From NCBI GenBank assembly GCA_963920665.1, contig OY987265.1, positions 40,243,001 through 40,307,000 of the forward strand: DNA of 64,000 bases, read 5' to 3'. Position numbers and translations under genes: made by a program. Below the pieces are notes generated by a model. The model was not told the DNA's origin. It did no database searches and worked only from the letters and a program-made list of their open reading frames with translations. The first letter of the stretch is position 1; each line of letters opens with the position of its first letter. The DNA comes from Straminergon stramineum (Eukaryota > Streptophyta > Bryopsida > Hypnales > Calliergonaceae). Shown piece after piece: positions 1-10,903 of the stretch.

Positions 1-1046
1 ATTACAAATAGATTATGCCATTGATTGTAGAAGGTCCTTTTTTAGGTAAGAAAACCCTCTCCTCTCCCATCACAAAAAAATCACTAAAAAAAAGCATGAA
101 GTTTAAACAAAAATGGGATAAAAATCCAACAATTGGATTTTACCTTTTCTAAAAAAATGGACTAGCCTAGGCTCTTCAGAAGGTAAAAAAAGGTAAAAAA
201 AAGTCTTTGCATTAGCCTCATTTCAATTTAGTATGCTTTTAGAATGCTAATCAACTCCATGAATAATCTCCAAATTTACTGAAATTTGATAATCTTGCCA
301 ATTTGGATACCTCTGAATGCAGGAACATCTTGAAAGTTGTTGAGGCATATACTAATACTTAATGAAATTTTACAGCAACCTGTATAATTTTTAGGAATTT
401 TCCCATCAATCATTAGTTTAAGGGGATGATCGTTTGATAGAGGATCTTCTGAAAGTCAGAAGATTTCAAGAATTTTCATGAAACCTCTCATGGAATCCTT
501 TAAAAGATGTGCAAGCTCATTATTTTATCTTGTACATTTGAAGGAGATAACAATTCCATTGTCTCTTTTAACTACAAGTGAACATAGAATTTTTCACACA
601 AAAAAGAATCTTGGTAATCCAATTTCATCGTTGAATTCCTAACATGATGTCAACCCTAGAACATCATACTTTGGTCATAGATGCCCAACTGCGGTCTTTC
701 TTGAATTTGTATCACCTATAGGCTAACAATTGGAGTTTCTACTATTTCTTAGAATTGGCCGAGAAACTGAAATCTATCCTTAGGAATTGACTTTAAGATC
801 TCATTGGCATTCACTCAAACCATTTAAGCCAAAAAGTGTCACATCCATGGTAGGTTTAGGCAATTTGGACACTATTCACTAAGTATTTACAATTTCTACT
901 ACTTCTGGGTTTCTAACCTATTCACATGTGGGATTTTGGATTATTTTAGATAAAATACTCTATTTTGGATCAAATACTACATTAGCATGTAGTATGAGTA
1001 TTGGGGCTCAACACTCTTTTGGGGGCTTTTGGTATATAAACTTGAC
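1..1046. other. AT-rich intergenic DNA
   Basis: I see no gene, RNA or complete element here. The stretch is AT-rich with stops in all frames and looks like decayed repeat DNA. Confidence 0.5.
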
Positions 1047-1628
1047 TTAATCCCTAAAGGATTGTGGCACATTTTGGACACAAATTGTGAAAATTGCCAC
1101 TTTTTAGGGCAGTGAGAAAAAAATGGAAAAACAAGTTTTTTTTCAAAGTCTAACTATACAAATTGTTACTAGAATACTATGAGAATGTGTGAAAAAAATT
1201 TCAAAAACTTCAGTTGCATGGATTGAAAGATTATAATGTTTGAAGTTAAAAGAAATTTTTTTTTGACCCTTCCCAACCGGGTTCCCAACAAGGCCAATAG
1301 ACTTTAACTCCTCCTAAAGTGAGATTTTTACTTTATACGTGGGTTTCTTTTTGACATTTGCATCTTGTATCATGTAAGTTACATACTTGCAAAATTTCAA
1401 AAGTAAAGGAGGATTTTTGCAAGAGCTACCCATTCAAAAAAATTAATTGGCGGTAGCATAACTTTTGATCCATGCACCCAATTGGAAAAAAATGATATTT
1501 CTACTTAGGGGGTACATGTTCACACCTTGTGTCATAATTTCATGAGCATCCAACCCAAATTGACTTTGTAGGAACCTATCCAAATTTTCAATTGTCCATT
1601 CAATGGACAATTGTCTTTTACGGGTTAA
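1047..1628 (+). mobile_element. TTAA-flanked MITE, subfamily A, copy 1
   Basis: The left end reads TTAATCCCTAAAGGATTG and the right end reads CTTTTACGGGTTAA, so TTAA flanks an imperfect terminal inverted repeat of the CCCCTAAAGGAC type. The interior aligns over its whole length with 29680-30250 in the same orientation; shared stretches include GACTTTAACTCCT, CATTTGCATCTT and GCATAACTTTTGAT. It has no coding capacity. The family assignment rests on the shared ends and body. The superfamily (piggyBac-like or Sola-like) is inferred from the TTAA target and CCC-type termini. Confidence 0.75.
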
Positions 1629-1869
1629 ACTTATAAAAATAGAAAAAAAATCACAAGTCCCAAGTGAAATTGGGGGCTTATAGATATGAATCAATATGTG
1701 CTACATAACAAATGTGCAAAATCCCAACAAGGAGAAGTATTGATTGATTTGTTTGACAAATGTATATGTTGCTCAAAAATTTCAAGCTTGTAGTGCATCC
1801 TTTAGGCTTCCTACACATTTTGTGTGTGTGTAAATGACGCGAAAAGGGTGACCCTCATGATAGATTGTC

Positions 1870-2838
1870 TTAACCCCTAAAGGACCAAGTGTCCACTTAA
1901 CATAACCAAGAAATCTTGGGTAGGTTCCTACAAAGTCTTTTCTGTTTAAATGTTCTTGAAATTTGGACACAAGGTATAAACATATACCTCCTCGGTGAAA
2001 ATCTAATCTTTTTCTATCGGGTGCCCACATCAAAACTTATGCTACCCTAAACTTTGGGGGCAACTCAGGCAATTTGGGAATCTTTTGTTAATCTTTTGCA
2101 AAAAAGCTCCTCAACTTTTGAAATTTGGCATGTATGTAACTAATAAAATATGACATACAATTGTAAAAAAAATAAATTTTTAGTTGTCAAATCACATCCT
2201 AAGAGGAGTCAAACTTTGATAGCCATGTTCAGCAATTTCAAGACAAAACATTTTCTTCTAACTTCAAGTCCTATTATCTTGCAATATGTGAAAAGAAAAA
2301 TTCTTGGAATTTTCTCCACATATTCCAAATGTTTGTCTCTAACTTCTCACCTTTGAGATTTCAAATAAAATATTTCCTCATTGCACAAGAAATCATCAAA
2401 AAAATGACTAGTGTATTGCAATTCACTTAATGTCCTTGCATTGCAAGATGATTTAGAATAAGCTAAGCTCCGTATCTGATTCCAAAAAATTTCATGAGTG
2501 AACCTAACATCATATACTTATGAGTGGTCAATATACTCATTTTCATGTAGATCAAAAAATTTATTCCAAAAGGGCTAGAAGTTTGTTGACCCTAATTCGC
2601 ATGAATGAAAAAAAGTTTTTTTTTTCTCACTTCAAATGCTATAATATTTCAATCTACGAAGTCAAATGGGCTGAAATTTTTCTTAAACACTTTGGTAAAA
2701 TACTTTACTCCTATTTTTTTTATAGTTGAGGTGTCAAAAAAAGTTTCAATTTTCATTTTTGAATAACATACCAAAATGTGTAGTTTTTGACTGATGTCTC
2801 CTAGAACACACACACACGGGTCCTTTAGGGTGGGTTAA
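1870..2838 (-). mobile_element. TTAA-flanked MITE, composite copy 2
   Basis: The ends are TTAACCCCTAAAGGACCAAG and GGTCCTTTAGGGTGGGTTAA. The first 180 bases are the reverse complement of the right end of subfamily A (compare 30070-30250). The last 250 bases resemble the right end of subfamily B (compare 22030-22245), including the CAAATGCTATAATATTTCAATC block. The copy therefore appears to combine pieces of two subfamilies. It is non-coding. Confidence 0.7.
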
Positions 2839-2859
2839 TTTAGACATAAAACCAGAGTT

Positions 2860-3065
2860 TTTTTTTCATTTTTTACAAAGTGCCAAAGTGGAAATATTAA
2901 ATGTTATAGTGGTGCTCCAAATTACAACATTCATCCACATATTGGATGAATAATATGGTTTTCATCCACAATTTGGAGATTTCATCTAAGTTTTTTGACA
3001 TTTTTTTGGCACTTTCTATCCAAATTATTTTTTCTAGTGCAATCTGGCAAAAAAAGCCCTCCAAG
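2860..3065 (+). repeat. Dispersed repeat, pair with 51655-51915
   Basis: The segment shares AAAGTGCCAAAGTGG, CAACATTC-CATATTGGAT and a closing GTGCAATCTG with 51655-51915 in the same order and orientation, with several gaps. The family is not recognised and no termini are resolved. Confidence 0.5.
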
Positions 3066-3104
3066 AAAGCCATGCATAGAATTGAGTTTGGTACTTGATG
3101 TTAT

Positions 3105-3123
3105 GAGAGAGAGAGAGAGAGAG
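3105..3123. repeat. (GA)n microsatellite
   Basis: An uninterrupted run of GA dinucleotides, about nine units, beside the left end of the inverted-repeat element at 3137. Confidence 0.9.
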
Positions 3124-3136
3124 TCATGAGCCTAAG

Positions 3137-3533
3137 ATAGAAGCACCTAAATGTGACACTTGTTTTAAATCTCTTGATATAGAGGGTGCCAGCATACATA
3201 AAAAATGATGTGTGTGAGTTAGGATATGGTTTAGAAAAGCAATAAAATTGGTTTTGTATTTTTCCGAGCTTGTATGAATATTATACAAATTTTTGAAAAG
3301 TACTTTGTAGATGCACCTATTGTGTACACTAGACTAACACCAAAGTGGGTATGGAAACATCCAAAAGCAACACTCTCTAAACTTGAATCAAGTGCAAGTG
3401 ATTGGGTGCTTTTTGGAAGAGTGACAACTTCTTGGAACCCCACCTGTCTACTTTGGGTCCATAAGCATTTGAATTTAGGTTATTTCTTAGATGTCTGTGA
3501 ATGACCCTTGTTACATTTGGGTGCTTCTACCTT
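3137..3533. mobile_element. Possible MITE with AGAAGCACCYAAATG ends
   Basis: The left end TAGAAGCACCTAAATGTGAC is an imperfect inverted copy of the right end GTTACATTTGGGTGCTTCTA about 395 bases away. A related single end (CATTTGGGTGTTTCTACC) occurs near 14126-14143. A 76-codon open frame inside (3274-3504, plus) matches no protein I know and is probably chance. No target duplication could be resolved. Confidence 0.45.
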
Positions 3534-5454
3534 ACAAAGGGGAATGGAGTTCCTACAACTTTGTCGATTCGTGAGGTAAAAAGTGGACACGATGTTGTTG
3601 AAAGTCATGCACAAACTTTGAGCTAACCTCAACCATCAACCATCCTTTTTAGTTTAGTGTTTTGTAAGATTCAACTCATGTTTCGTCTATCTTGATCTTA
3701 GACTGCTTAGACAAGGTTGTGGTACTAATTTAGATATGGAATCATATGTAGTTGAGGTCTTATGTGACATTAAATAGTGAATTTAGGTTGTCTTACCGCA
3801 AGAAAGTTGCTTTACATGCCATCAAAATCAACAAATACTTCTATAGATGGTTCCATTTGTACACATGGAGGTTCATGAGTCCCAATTATAGGAATACCTC
3901 ATTCAAAAGTAGTGCACTCTTGTTTGGTAACAAAAAATATTTATATAGTGTTAAATGTCGAGAAATTAGTGTGGGGCAACCTAATTTCACTATTTAGTAT
4001 AGAGGATTTGGTCTTTAGTTTCCTTCATAGTGCACCCTAGAATTAGGGCACATATTCTCAAATGAAGCATTGGCAATTTGTATACCATGCACAAGTAATT
4101 GACTCCAAAAGCCTTGTTTTATTATTATTTCGTGACTGTTGAAATTTTCATTGATTTCAAAAGAGAATCGCATTGGATTACCAAATTTTATGGGGTGCAA
4201 TCTATGGAAGCATATTCTTTATCACGTTTCTTAGGAATGAATGTTAGTACTACTAACTCCTTGGGAATAGGGTTTTGATTATTTTTCATTTGTACCATGT
4301 TGTCAATTGCTCAATATATAGAGTAAACTTGTCATTTACCACACACATCCAAAACCACACAACAACCACTGCCACTTACCGTACACTAATTGCACGATGC
4401 AACTACCAATTCAGTTGCCATGGAAACAAAAAAATTTATCACCGCCCAATGACCGTATATTGTATGGTGAAGGGTTGCAAGGAATTTTTAACTAGATTTT
4501 AGCTTCATTGCCTTTAGATTGCAATAAAATTTGTAGGAGGAAATCTTTTTGCATCCTATTTTTTTAAGGTGAATCTTAACATGACATTCAATGATCATGC
4601 CAAATTTGAAAATATGCAAGTCTCTATATTTATGTGGAGAAGGATTTGAATTTTGTATGTGTAGTGATTGGCAAGTTTACTGTACTTGTTATACACTTTT
4701 TAGTCCCCAAAGCAAATCAAAAGGGTTACTTTCTCTTAGAATGAACAATTCATCAATCTTAAAATTTTGATGCATGTGCAAATGTAAGGTGACTACTTCT
4801 AATTTTGACCACTTTCTAAAACCACACATTCTAGATTCTTGCCAAAATTATACTCCCACTATTCATCACAATCTATTGTTGGTTTTAGAATCCCCTATTT
4901 TTAGAACTTTGGAAATTTGTAGTTTATTCATACAATGCCCAAAAAATGCATTCTACAAGAATCTAGAATCCACTTTTGAATACTAGCAAGAGCCCTCAAA
5001 AAGTTTTTCAATAAAATAATGGGAACCATACTAAATTGCTTACTTGTGCACTTTTAGGTGAAGTTACCTTAGCCATTGTAATGCATCCATTTGCAAGAGT
5101 GAGATTCTAATATGTAAAATTTATAGAATCATTACAAGAGTGACTATAGCAGGGCTTATTTTTGGACTAGTGTCCCCTATGTTGGCTTCATTGCACAAGC
5201 TAGATTTTGGAGAGACAAATTCATAGTGGTCAGATTCGAACAAATCTAGCAAAATTTTGCCTCCAAAAAAGCCATGGACTATAGTTATCCATGTATTACA
5301 AATGGAAAATGGAGCTAAAGGTACATGCAACACTATGAATGTTAAAGAGTGAACTTAAAAAAAGGACTTAGAAAATGATTGTTCTTGATAAAAGTTTTCA
5401 ACCCTATTTTCTAATTTATTCTACATGTCTGATATATGTCTGTAATTCACCGAT
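3534..5454. other. Gene-free AT-rich DNA
   Basis: Only short open frames occur (for example 3752-3997, 4275-4502 and 4774-4986), with no recognisable motif, splice context or codon bias. I see nothing I can support as a gene. Confidence 0.5.
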
Positions 5455-5835
5455 GAAATATTGACACATAGCATTATGAGTCAAAAGGAATTTGTCATGA
5501 GCTATGGAAAATAACATTAATAGGACTTTCACATAGGTTGTAAAAAACATACACATGTGTGATACTTAAAAATGAATTTTAATTAAATCAATGTACACAA
5601 CAAGAATTGTGGCAATAATAAAGGGTGCTTTAGAGTCAAATAAAATAAAATAAAATTGGTGGTCTTACGTTTCTAGAAAATTCAAAATAAAAAGCTATGG
5701 GTATTTAATAATTCAATAACAATTAGCCTTTACCATTGTAGAGAGACAAACAAATAATAACAAAATCAAAATAATGGACTAGCAAACATTAAAACATCCA
5801 ATCTTGGAACAATATTGAGTTATTGACTACCTTGA
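5455..5835 (+). repeat. Dispersed repeat, pair with 29155-29580
   Basis: About 380 bases align collinearly with 29155-29580: GCATTATGAGTCAAA, CATGAGCTATGG, ACAACAAGA-TTG-GGCAATAATA, TTTAGAGTC, AAAATAAAAAGCTATG and TAGAGAGACAAA are shared. Divergence by eye is roughly 20-25 percent. No coding capacity or clear termini. Confidence 0.7.
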
Positions 5836-6139
5836 ATTATTTTTTTAGGATAAGAAATCTAGATGCTATTAATACAAATGGAACTTAAGATATTAGTTAT
5901 TTTCTATAAAATCAAAAAGTAAAATAAAGCAAAGTAAACTTATAATTATAGTTCAAAAGATAGAATATAAATATATACTTATATTTACACTTATATTTAT
6001 TATATTCTTACATACATGTGAAGAATTATTTGAATTATTATATATTTTTATATTAAAAATTTTATACAACACCATCAATTCTCTTATAATATACTCCATA
6101 TAAGATATCAATTCATGATTTGGTAGAACCAAAATCATT
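5836..6139 (+). promoter_or_regulatory. Probable 5' flank of the aspartic protease gene
   Basis: Very AT-rich upstream DNA with several TATA-like strings, for example TATAAATATATA near 5966 and CATATAAGA near 6098. The transcription start cannot be chosen from sequence alone. Confidence 0.3.
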
Positions 6140-7465
6140 ATGGCAATGAATAAATCTTTATCCATCATCTTTGTTCTAAATTATTTGGCATTAGTGGGAA
6201 GCTTGTCCTTTTTAGGAGTATGTGGAACCCAACTTTATATAAAGAATTCAACAATGACTACCAAACAAATGAACAAAATGGATTTAAACATCAATCCATT
6301 GTACCTCAAATTGTGGAATTTTTATAATGTGAATAATTACTTTCTCAAAGTTTCTATTGGTACTCCACCACAAGAAGTTATGATGGTATTTGACACAGGA
6401 GGTAGAGAACCTTGGATTCCTTGTTCCAATCGTCTATATCCAAGCCAATCATTTGATAGGTTTCATCCTAGAACTTCATCTTCTTATCAAAGTGTTTTGT
6501 GCAATTCACCATTATGTAAATGATATCCATTGTCTTGGTCCACATGCAATTCAAAGCTTCCAGTTCCATGTAATTTTTCAGAAAAATATGGAGATGGTGA
6601 AGAACCAAAAGGAGTTCTATCCCAGGATGCATTTTCTTTGGGCACATATGATGTTCAATTTCCAAACATCACCTTTGGATGTATATATAAAGATGCTGAA
6701 AACTATAAACTACCTAATGGTTGGGTTAATGGGATTATTGGTCTAAATCCACAACTAGGGTCTTTTTATGATCAAATAGTATCCCAATATAATAATGGCT
6801 TCTACATGATCATATCATATTGTCTCACAGCTAACACTTTTGATATTGATTCTACAAGTAAGATATCCTTGGGAGGCCAAAGAGCAACAAATCTTAACTA
6901 CACTCCAATTATAGATGGCCGAGGATTATACTTTGTCAATCTAAAAGGCATTACAGTGGAAAATATTGATGTTGATGTTTCTAACATTACAACACTTTCT
7001 TATGATCCCGTTTCTCAAGTGGGAGGATATGTTTTAGACACTGGGTCTCCAGGAACTTGGCTTGATGAACCATTGCATTCTAGGTTTCTAAATAGTTTTG
7101 TTGTTGCTATGAAGAACAAAACCGGTTTTGAACCCGATCCCAACTATAGCGTTGAAGGAAATGAGATGTGTTATGCATTTGACAAGTCTCTCAATATTTT
7201 TGATATCAAGGTTCCGGATGTAATTTTTCATCTTGAAAATGATGTGGATTTGCATCTAGGATTTGACAACCTTTTCTTCAATGATTATTTCAATGATGGT
7301 AATCAACAAATTTGGTGTTTGGCCTTTGTACATTTGAAAGAAGGAACTTCTATCCTTGAGCAAATATTTGGTGCTAACATTCAACGAAATTTTCATATTG
7401 AGATAGATTATGCCTATCGTAAAATTGGATTTGCTCCTATGCAATGTGAAAGTGTTAAGATTTGA
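6140..7465 (+). pseudogene. Nepenthesin-type aspartic protease, interrupted by one TGA
   Basis: This is an A1-family (pepsin-like) secreted endopeptidase gene of the plant nepenthesin type. The frame starts at ATG 6140 with a hydrophobic signal peptide (about residues 1-29) and a very short propeptide. Then comes YFLKVSIGTPPQEV followed by the first catalytic motif FDTG (Asp85). A cysteine-rich nepenthesin insert and a YGDG flap follow. The second catalytic motif, LDTGSPGTW, has its Asp codon at 7037. The family-typical C-terminus (FHIEID...RKIGFAPMQC) precedes the TGA stop at 7463-7465. The total of about 440 codons is normal for the family, with no introns. An in-frame TGA at 6521-6523 splits it between CNSPLCK and YPLSWSTC. 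Both halves are in the same frame with no indel, and both catalytic Asp survive, so the break looks recent; CGA to TGA is the simplest origin. Removing 6516-6563 as a 48-base GT-AG intron would restore the frame, but that is too short for a typical plant intron and deletes conserved cysteines. Confidence 0.88.
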
Positions 7466-7867
7466 TTTGAAATATTTGAAAATAAAAACATCCATTTATT
7501 TTATTTTAGTTGGTGGCATCTTTTAATGTGGCATATGTTCTATGACAATTTATGATAAAATTTTGTAGATATATTTATGTAGGCAGTAGGCACTATACAT
7601 TCTAACAAGGTGTGAATGGGTGTCATTGGTAAACATTCCCTTGCAGAGATTGGGTTAATCCTTTGTTTGATCCTTGAGTGAATTTAGTTCAATTTGATGA
7701 GAATCTTTGACTGACTAGGAAATTGCAACGCTAGTGTCATTGGCTAATTGGGAAGTTGAAAAGAGTCATTAGTAGGTAGAAAAGTTGCAACTCTAGAGGC
7801 TTTTGCTTCTTGAAGGAACAAAAAGGACCCTCTAGCATTGGTTAATAACATTATGTAGTTCACCTAT
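7466..7867. other. 3' flank of the protease and spacer
   Basis: An AATAAAA polyadenylation-like signal lies near 7480, just after the protease stop. Nothing else is recognised up to the element at 7868. Confidence 0.4.
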
Positions 7868-8581
7868 GGGTGATTGACAAAACCACTTGTCCTATTTTTT
7901 GTCCCCTTGCCCTTGGACATGTGGTTTTTTGGTTATAACTTTTGCATCGTAAGTCCGTTTGTCTTGAAATTCGGAATGAAGGTACACATAAAAAGTTTTA
8001 CACATTTTGTATTTTTTGGGGACTTGGGGTTTTTAAAAATGAATTTATTATTTTTAAAGTGCCCCTGATTGGGTATCTACCTTGGCCATTTGGGGGGTTT
8101 TGAGCCAAAGTTGTACCCAAAAATGCGAATTGGAAGGCACAAATTAGAGAAGTTGGAGTTGTATTTGTGTTCCAATGAGAGGCGAAGAGTTTTTTGCAAA
8201 AAAACTTTGCATGAGGTGTCTACATGAGGCCAAAGTGACCGTTGTTCGCGCACATTTTTTGGGCAAAAAAAAAATTTTGAAGAAATTTTTGATGCAATGT
8301 GAGAGCAGGCTTGTCTACAAAAATGGCATTTTGGGGGGGAATTTTTTGAATTTTTTTTTAATTACTAAAAATGAAAAGGTCCATAGACCCCTTTTCTGCT
8401 ATTTTCTGCTACCAATGGCTTCTATAGTACTACATAGTATTATATAGTACTGAATCAACGGTTAAGATCCTGCAAGCACAATTTGTAGCGCAAAATTAAT
8501 AGTAGATCGTAGTACTGCCAGTCCTACGGCCAGAAATCGAGTTTTTGAGCCCAAAACGTGAAGTGTTTTTTGCAATCACCC
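7868..8581. mobile_element. GGGTGATTGC-family MITE with CTAT duplication
   Basis: The left end GGGTGATTGACAAAACCAC is an imperfect inverted copy of the right end GTGTTTTTTGCAATCACCC. The four bases just outside each end are CTAT (7864-7867 and 8582-8585), a direct target-site duplication. A second copy with the same ends lies at 18958-19801. It is more GC-rich than its surroundings and has no coding capacity. A 4-bp duplication is compatible with Sola-type or similar DNA transposons; the superfamily is inference. Confidence 0.7.
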
Positions 8582-8585
8582 CTAT

Positions 8586-9990
8586 GTAGAAAATGCCACT
8601 TGAGTATTCCATGATAGGGATCAATCTAAGTAGTTATTGCTTTTGATACTAACAATTCATGAAGGGTTTGTGACAAAGTTGTTTCCTACCAAGCATTGTA
8701 ACTATGGTCATTACAACTTGATGATACAATGAAGTTTAATATTTGGGCTTAGAGAGATTACTCTTGAGTTTTTAGAAAAGTACGCGAGTTAAAAGATAGA
8801 GTCCATTTTGTTCAAAAGTGGAAAATTTTATATAATATGTAGGATTGTTATAGGGTCTAAGAAATTCCACATACTTTGATATATATATAAATTAAGCTAC
8901 ATAATAACATCATACAGTAGGAATTTTTATTAATAAGTTAGCCTTAATAGATAGGAGCCTTTCAATTTTTTCATAGCCTATCCTGAGTATATATATAGAC
9001 AAATAATTTCATGTGGGTGATAAAATAGACACAATCAAGAAAGTCTACAATAAAGGGGGTTTGACTAAAATTGTATTATAGTACTTATAGTGTATAGATC
9101 AAAAAAATTAAGTGGAAATATAAGAAATTGACCACAAATGGCAAAATTTGTCACATTGCATGAAAAGAGAGGTTTACCTTTGTGCATTCAATGATCTAAA
9201 AATTGTACAATACAATGATAGAGTTTATAGTCCATTTAACTTCAATCTTTGAAGCCATATGTGAAACACACAAATATTGAATGGGATGTTTATGGGATAG
9301 TTTTAGTGGAAATTCTAAACTGGTCAATGAAAAATTTGATGTTAATAATTGCCACTTAGTCAATATTACTTGAATTAAATTGTTTTTTGTTGGTTCCATG
9401 GTGTATACTCTATACATGCATGTAGTAGAGGGAAGGAAAAATTTGTAAAGAAGAATGGCATTGGGAAAAATTTAGACACTAAAATTTTGTTTCTGAGAGT
9501 GCCCCATTTAAAAAATTAAATAAATGAGTTTTAAAAAAAACATTGGTTATTGGAAATACACCCTCGTATCTTTTTATGTAAAAATACAATCATCCTACAT
9601 GCAATAATGAAGGTAAATATTCCCACATCAAATACCCTCTCAACTGAAGTGTATAGTTTAAATTATAAGGAGTGATCTCCCTGAGTTCAAAACATAGCTC
9701 ATAGAATTCAAGTATGATTCAATTTTCACAATTTAAAAGAAGAAAAAATCCCACATGTTTTTTATCTTGTTAGAATAATCTCACCATGAAATTTCATGTG
9801 TTTCAATTCCATCTTAGAACTATTAATGATTTAGATTTTTCTTCTATCAAGTACCTACTTCTATTTCATAATTTCTTTGAGAATGAAAATCACTTTTTTT
9901 TTAATTGGTTATCTCAAACTTTCAAATCCATTCTTCGACATAAAATTTTTTTTAATTAAAAACCTATAGTGCAAAAAAATTTAGTTAAAA
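8586..9990. other. Gene-free AT-rich DNA
   Basis: No gene or complete element is recognised. A short open frame at 9196-9417 (minus) lacks any recognisable feature. Confidence 0.45.
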
Positions 9991-10254
9991 AGATTCAATG
10001 ACAAAAATCCAAATAAGCTAAGTGCATTAAAAACTTTTCTTTGACTTCAAATGCAAATATCTTGCAATCTATGAGGTTAAAGTTTTCAAAAAAAAAATAC
10101 CACTCAATTTCATACTAGCTTAGTACAAAATCCTATAGTTAGATGTCATTATTATCATAATAAATATATTTTTTTTTTAGATTTTATATTTTCCAATAGA
10201 AATAGAAATTTTGACTGTTTTTTGACAAATAATGGCCTTGGTCTTCTAGGAATT
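9991..10254 (+). mobile_element. Right end of a TTAA-family element
   Basis: The segment contains the subterminal block seen near other right ends (CAAATGCAAATATCTTGCAATC, then TAGTACAAAATCCTA) and ends GGTCTTCTAGGAATTAA, a degraded version of GGTCCTTTAGGGGTTAA. The left end was not found. Confidence 0.5.
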
Positions 10255-10339
10255 AAATTAGCTTTCAATGACTCTCCAAAATTACCATTGTATATTTTGT
10301 GTCCACAATTTTGCATCCCTATTCACTAAAAGAAATCCA

Positions 10340-10891
10340 ACAATGCTAACATGTGAGCCTAGAAATGCAACCCTATGAGCCTTGAGTCTAGGTGTAAGTA
10401 GATATTCTACAACTATTGAAGGCGTTTATTACAAACATACTTATAATATGAGAACTCTATAACCATGTAAGGTGCTTGTAACATAGGTACCTATAATATA
10501 AATATACTATAACCATGGATGGTGCCTATAACATAGGTACCTAAAACATAGACACCCATAATATAATTAGGCATTTATTATAGAAACATCCTATAACCAT
10601 GAAAGGTGCTTATAACATAGGTATTTACAACATAGATACTTATAATATTAACATCCTATAACCATAGAAGATGTTTATAACATAGATACCTACAACATAG
10701 ACCCCTATAATAGTATCATATGAACATCCTATAACCATGGAAGGTGCTTATAACATAGATACCTACAACATAGACACCTATAATTATAAACATCCTATAA
10801 CTATGGAAGGTACCTATAATTGAATAACATAGGAGCCTAGGTTCTTAAGCTCATGGGCTCAAGATCCTAGGCTCACATGCTAGCAACTGTG
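10340..10891. mobile_element. Mutator-like MITE with internal tandem repeats
   Basis: The element is bounded by the 12-base direct repeat AAAAGAAATCCA (10328-10339 and 10892-10903). Its termini are imperfect inverted repeats: ACAATGCTAACATGTGAGCC on the left, and the reverse complement of the right end reads ACAGTTGCTAGCATGTGAGC. Between them, about 10401-10830 is a tandem array of degenerate units built from CATCCTATAACCATGGAAGG, TGCTTATAACATAGGTACC and TACAACATAGACACC. A duplication of 9-12 bases suggests the Mutator superfamily. A reverse-oriented double copy lies at 34050-34525. No transposase. Confidence 0.65.
10401..10830. repeat. Degenerate tandem repeat inside the 10340 element
   Basis: About five to six units of roughly 60-90 bases, each carrying a 'CCTATAACCATGGAAGGTGC' part and a 'CATAGRYACCTA' part. 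Unit lengths vary by loss of subunits. Confidence 0.7.
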
Positions 10892-10903
10892 AAAAGAAAT
10901 CCA

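Noticed and set aside
6140..7465. Stop-codon reassignment or selenocysteine as explanation of the internal TGA
   Set aside because: TGA ends the same gene and another gene in the window, and plants lack the selenocysteine system; mutation is simpler.
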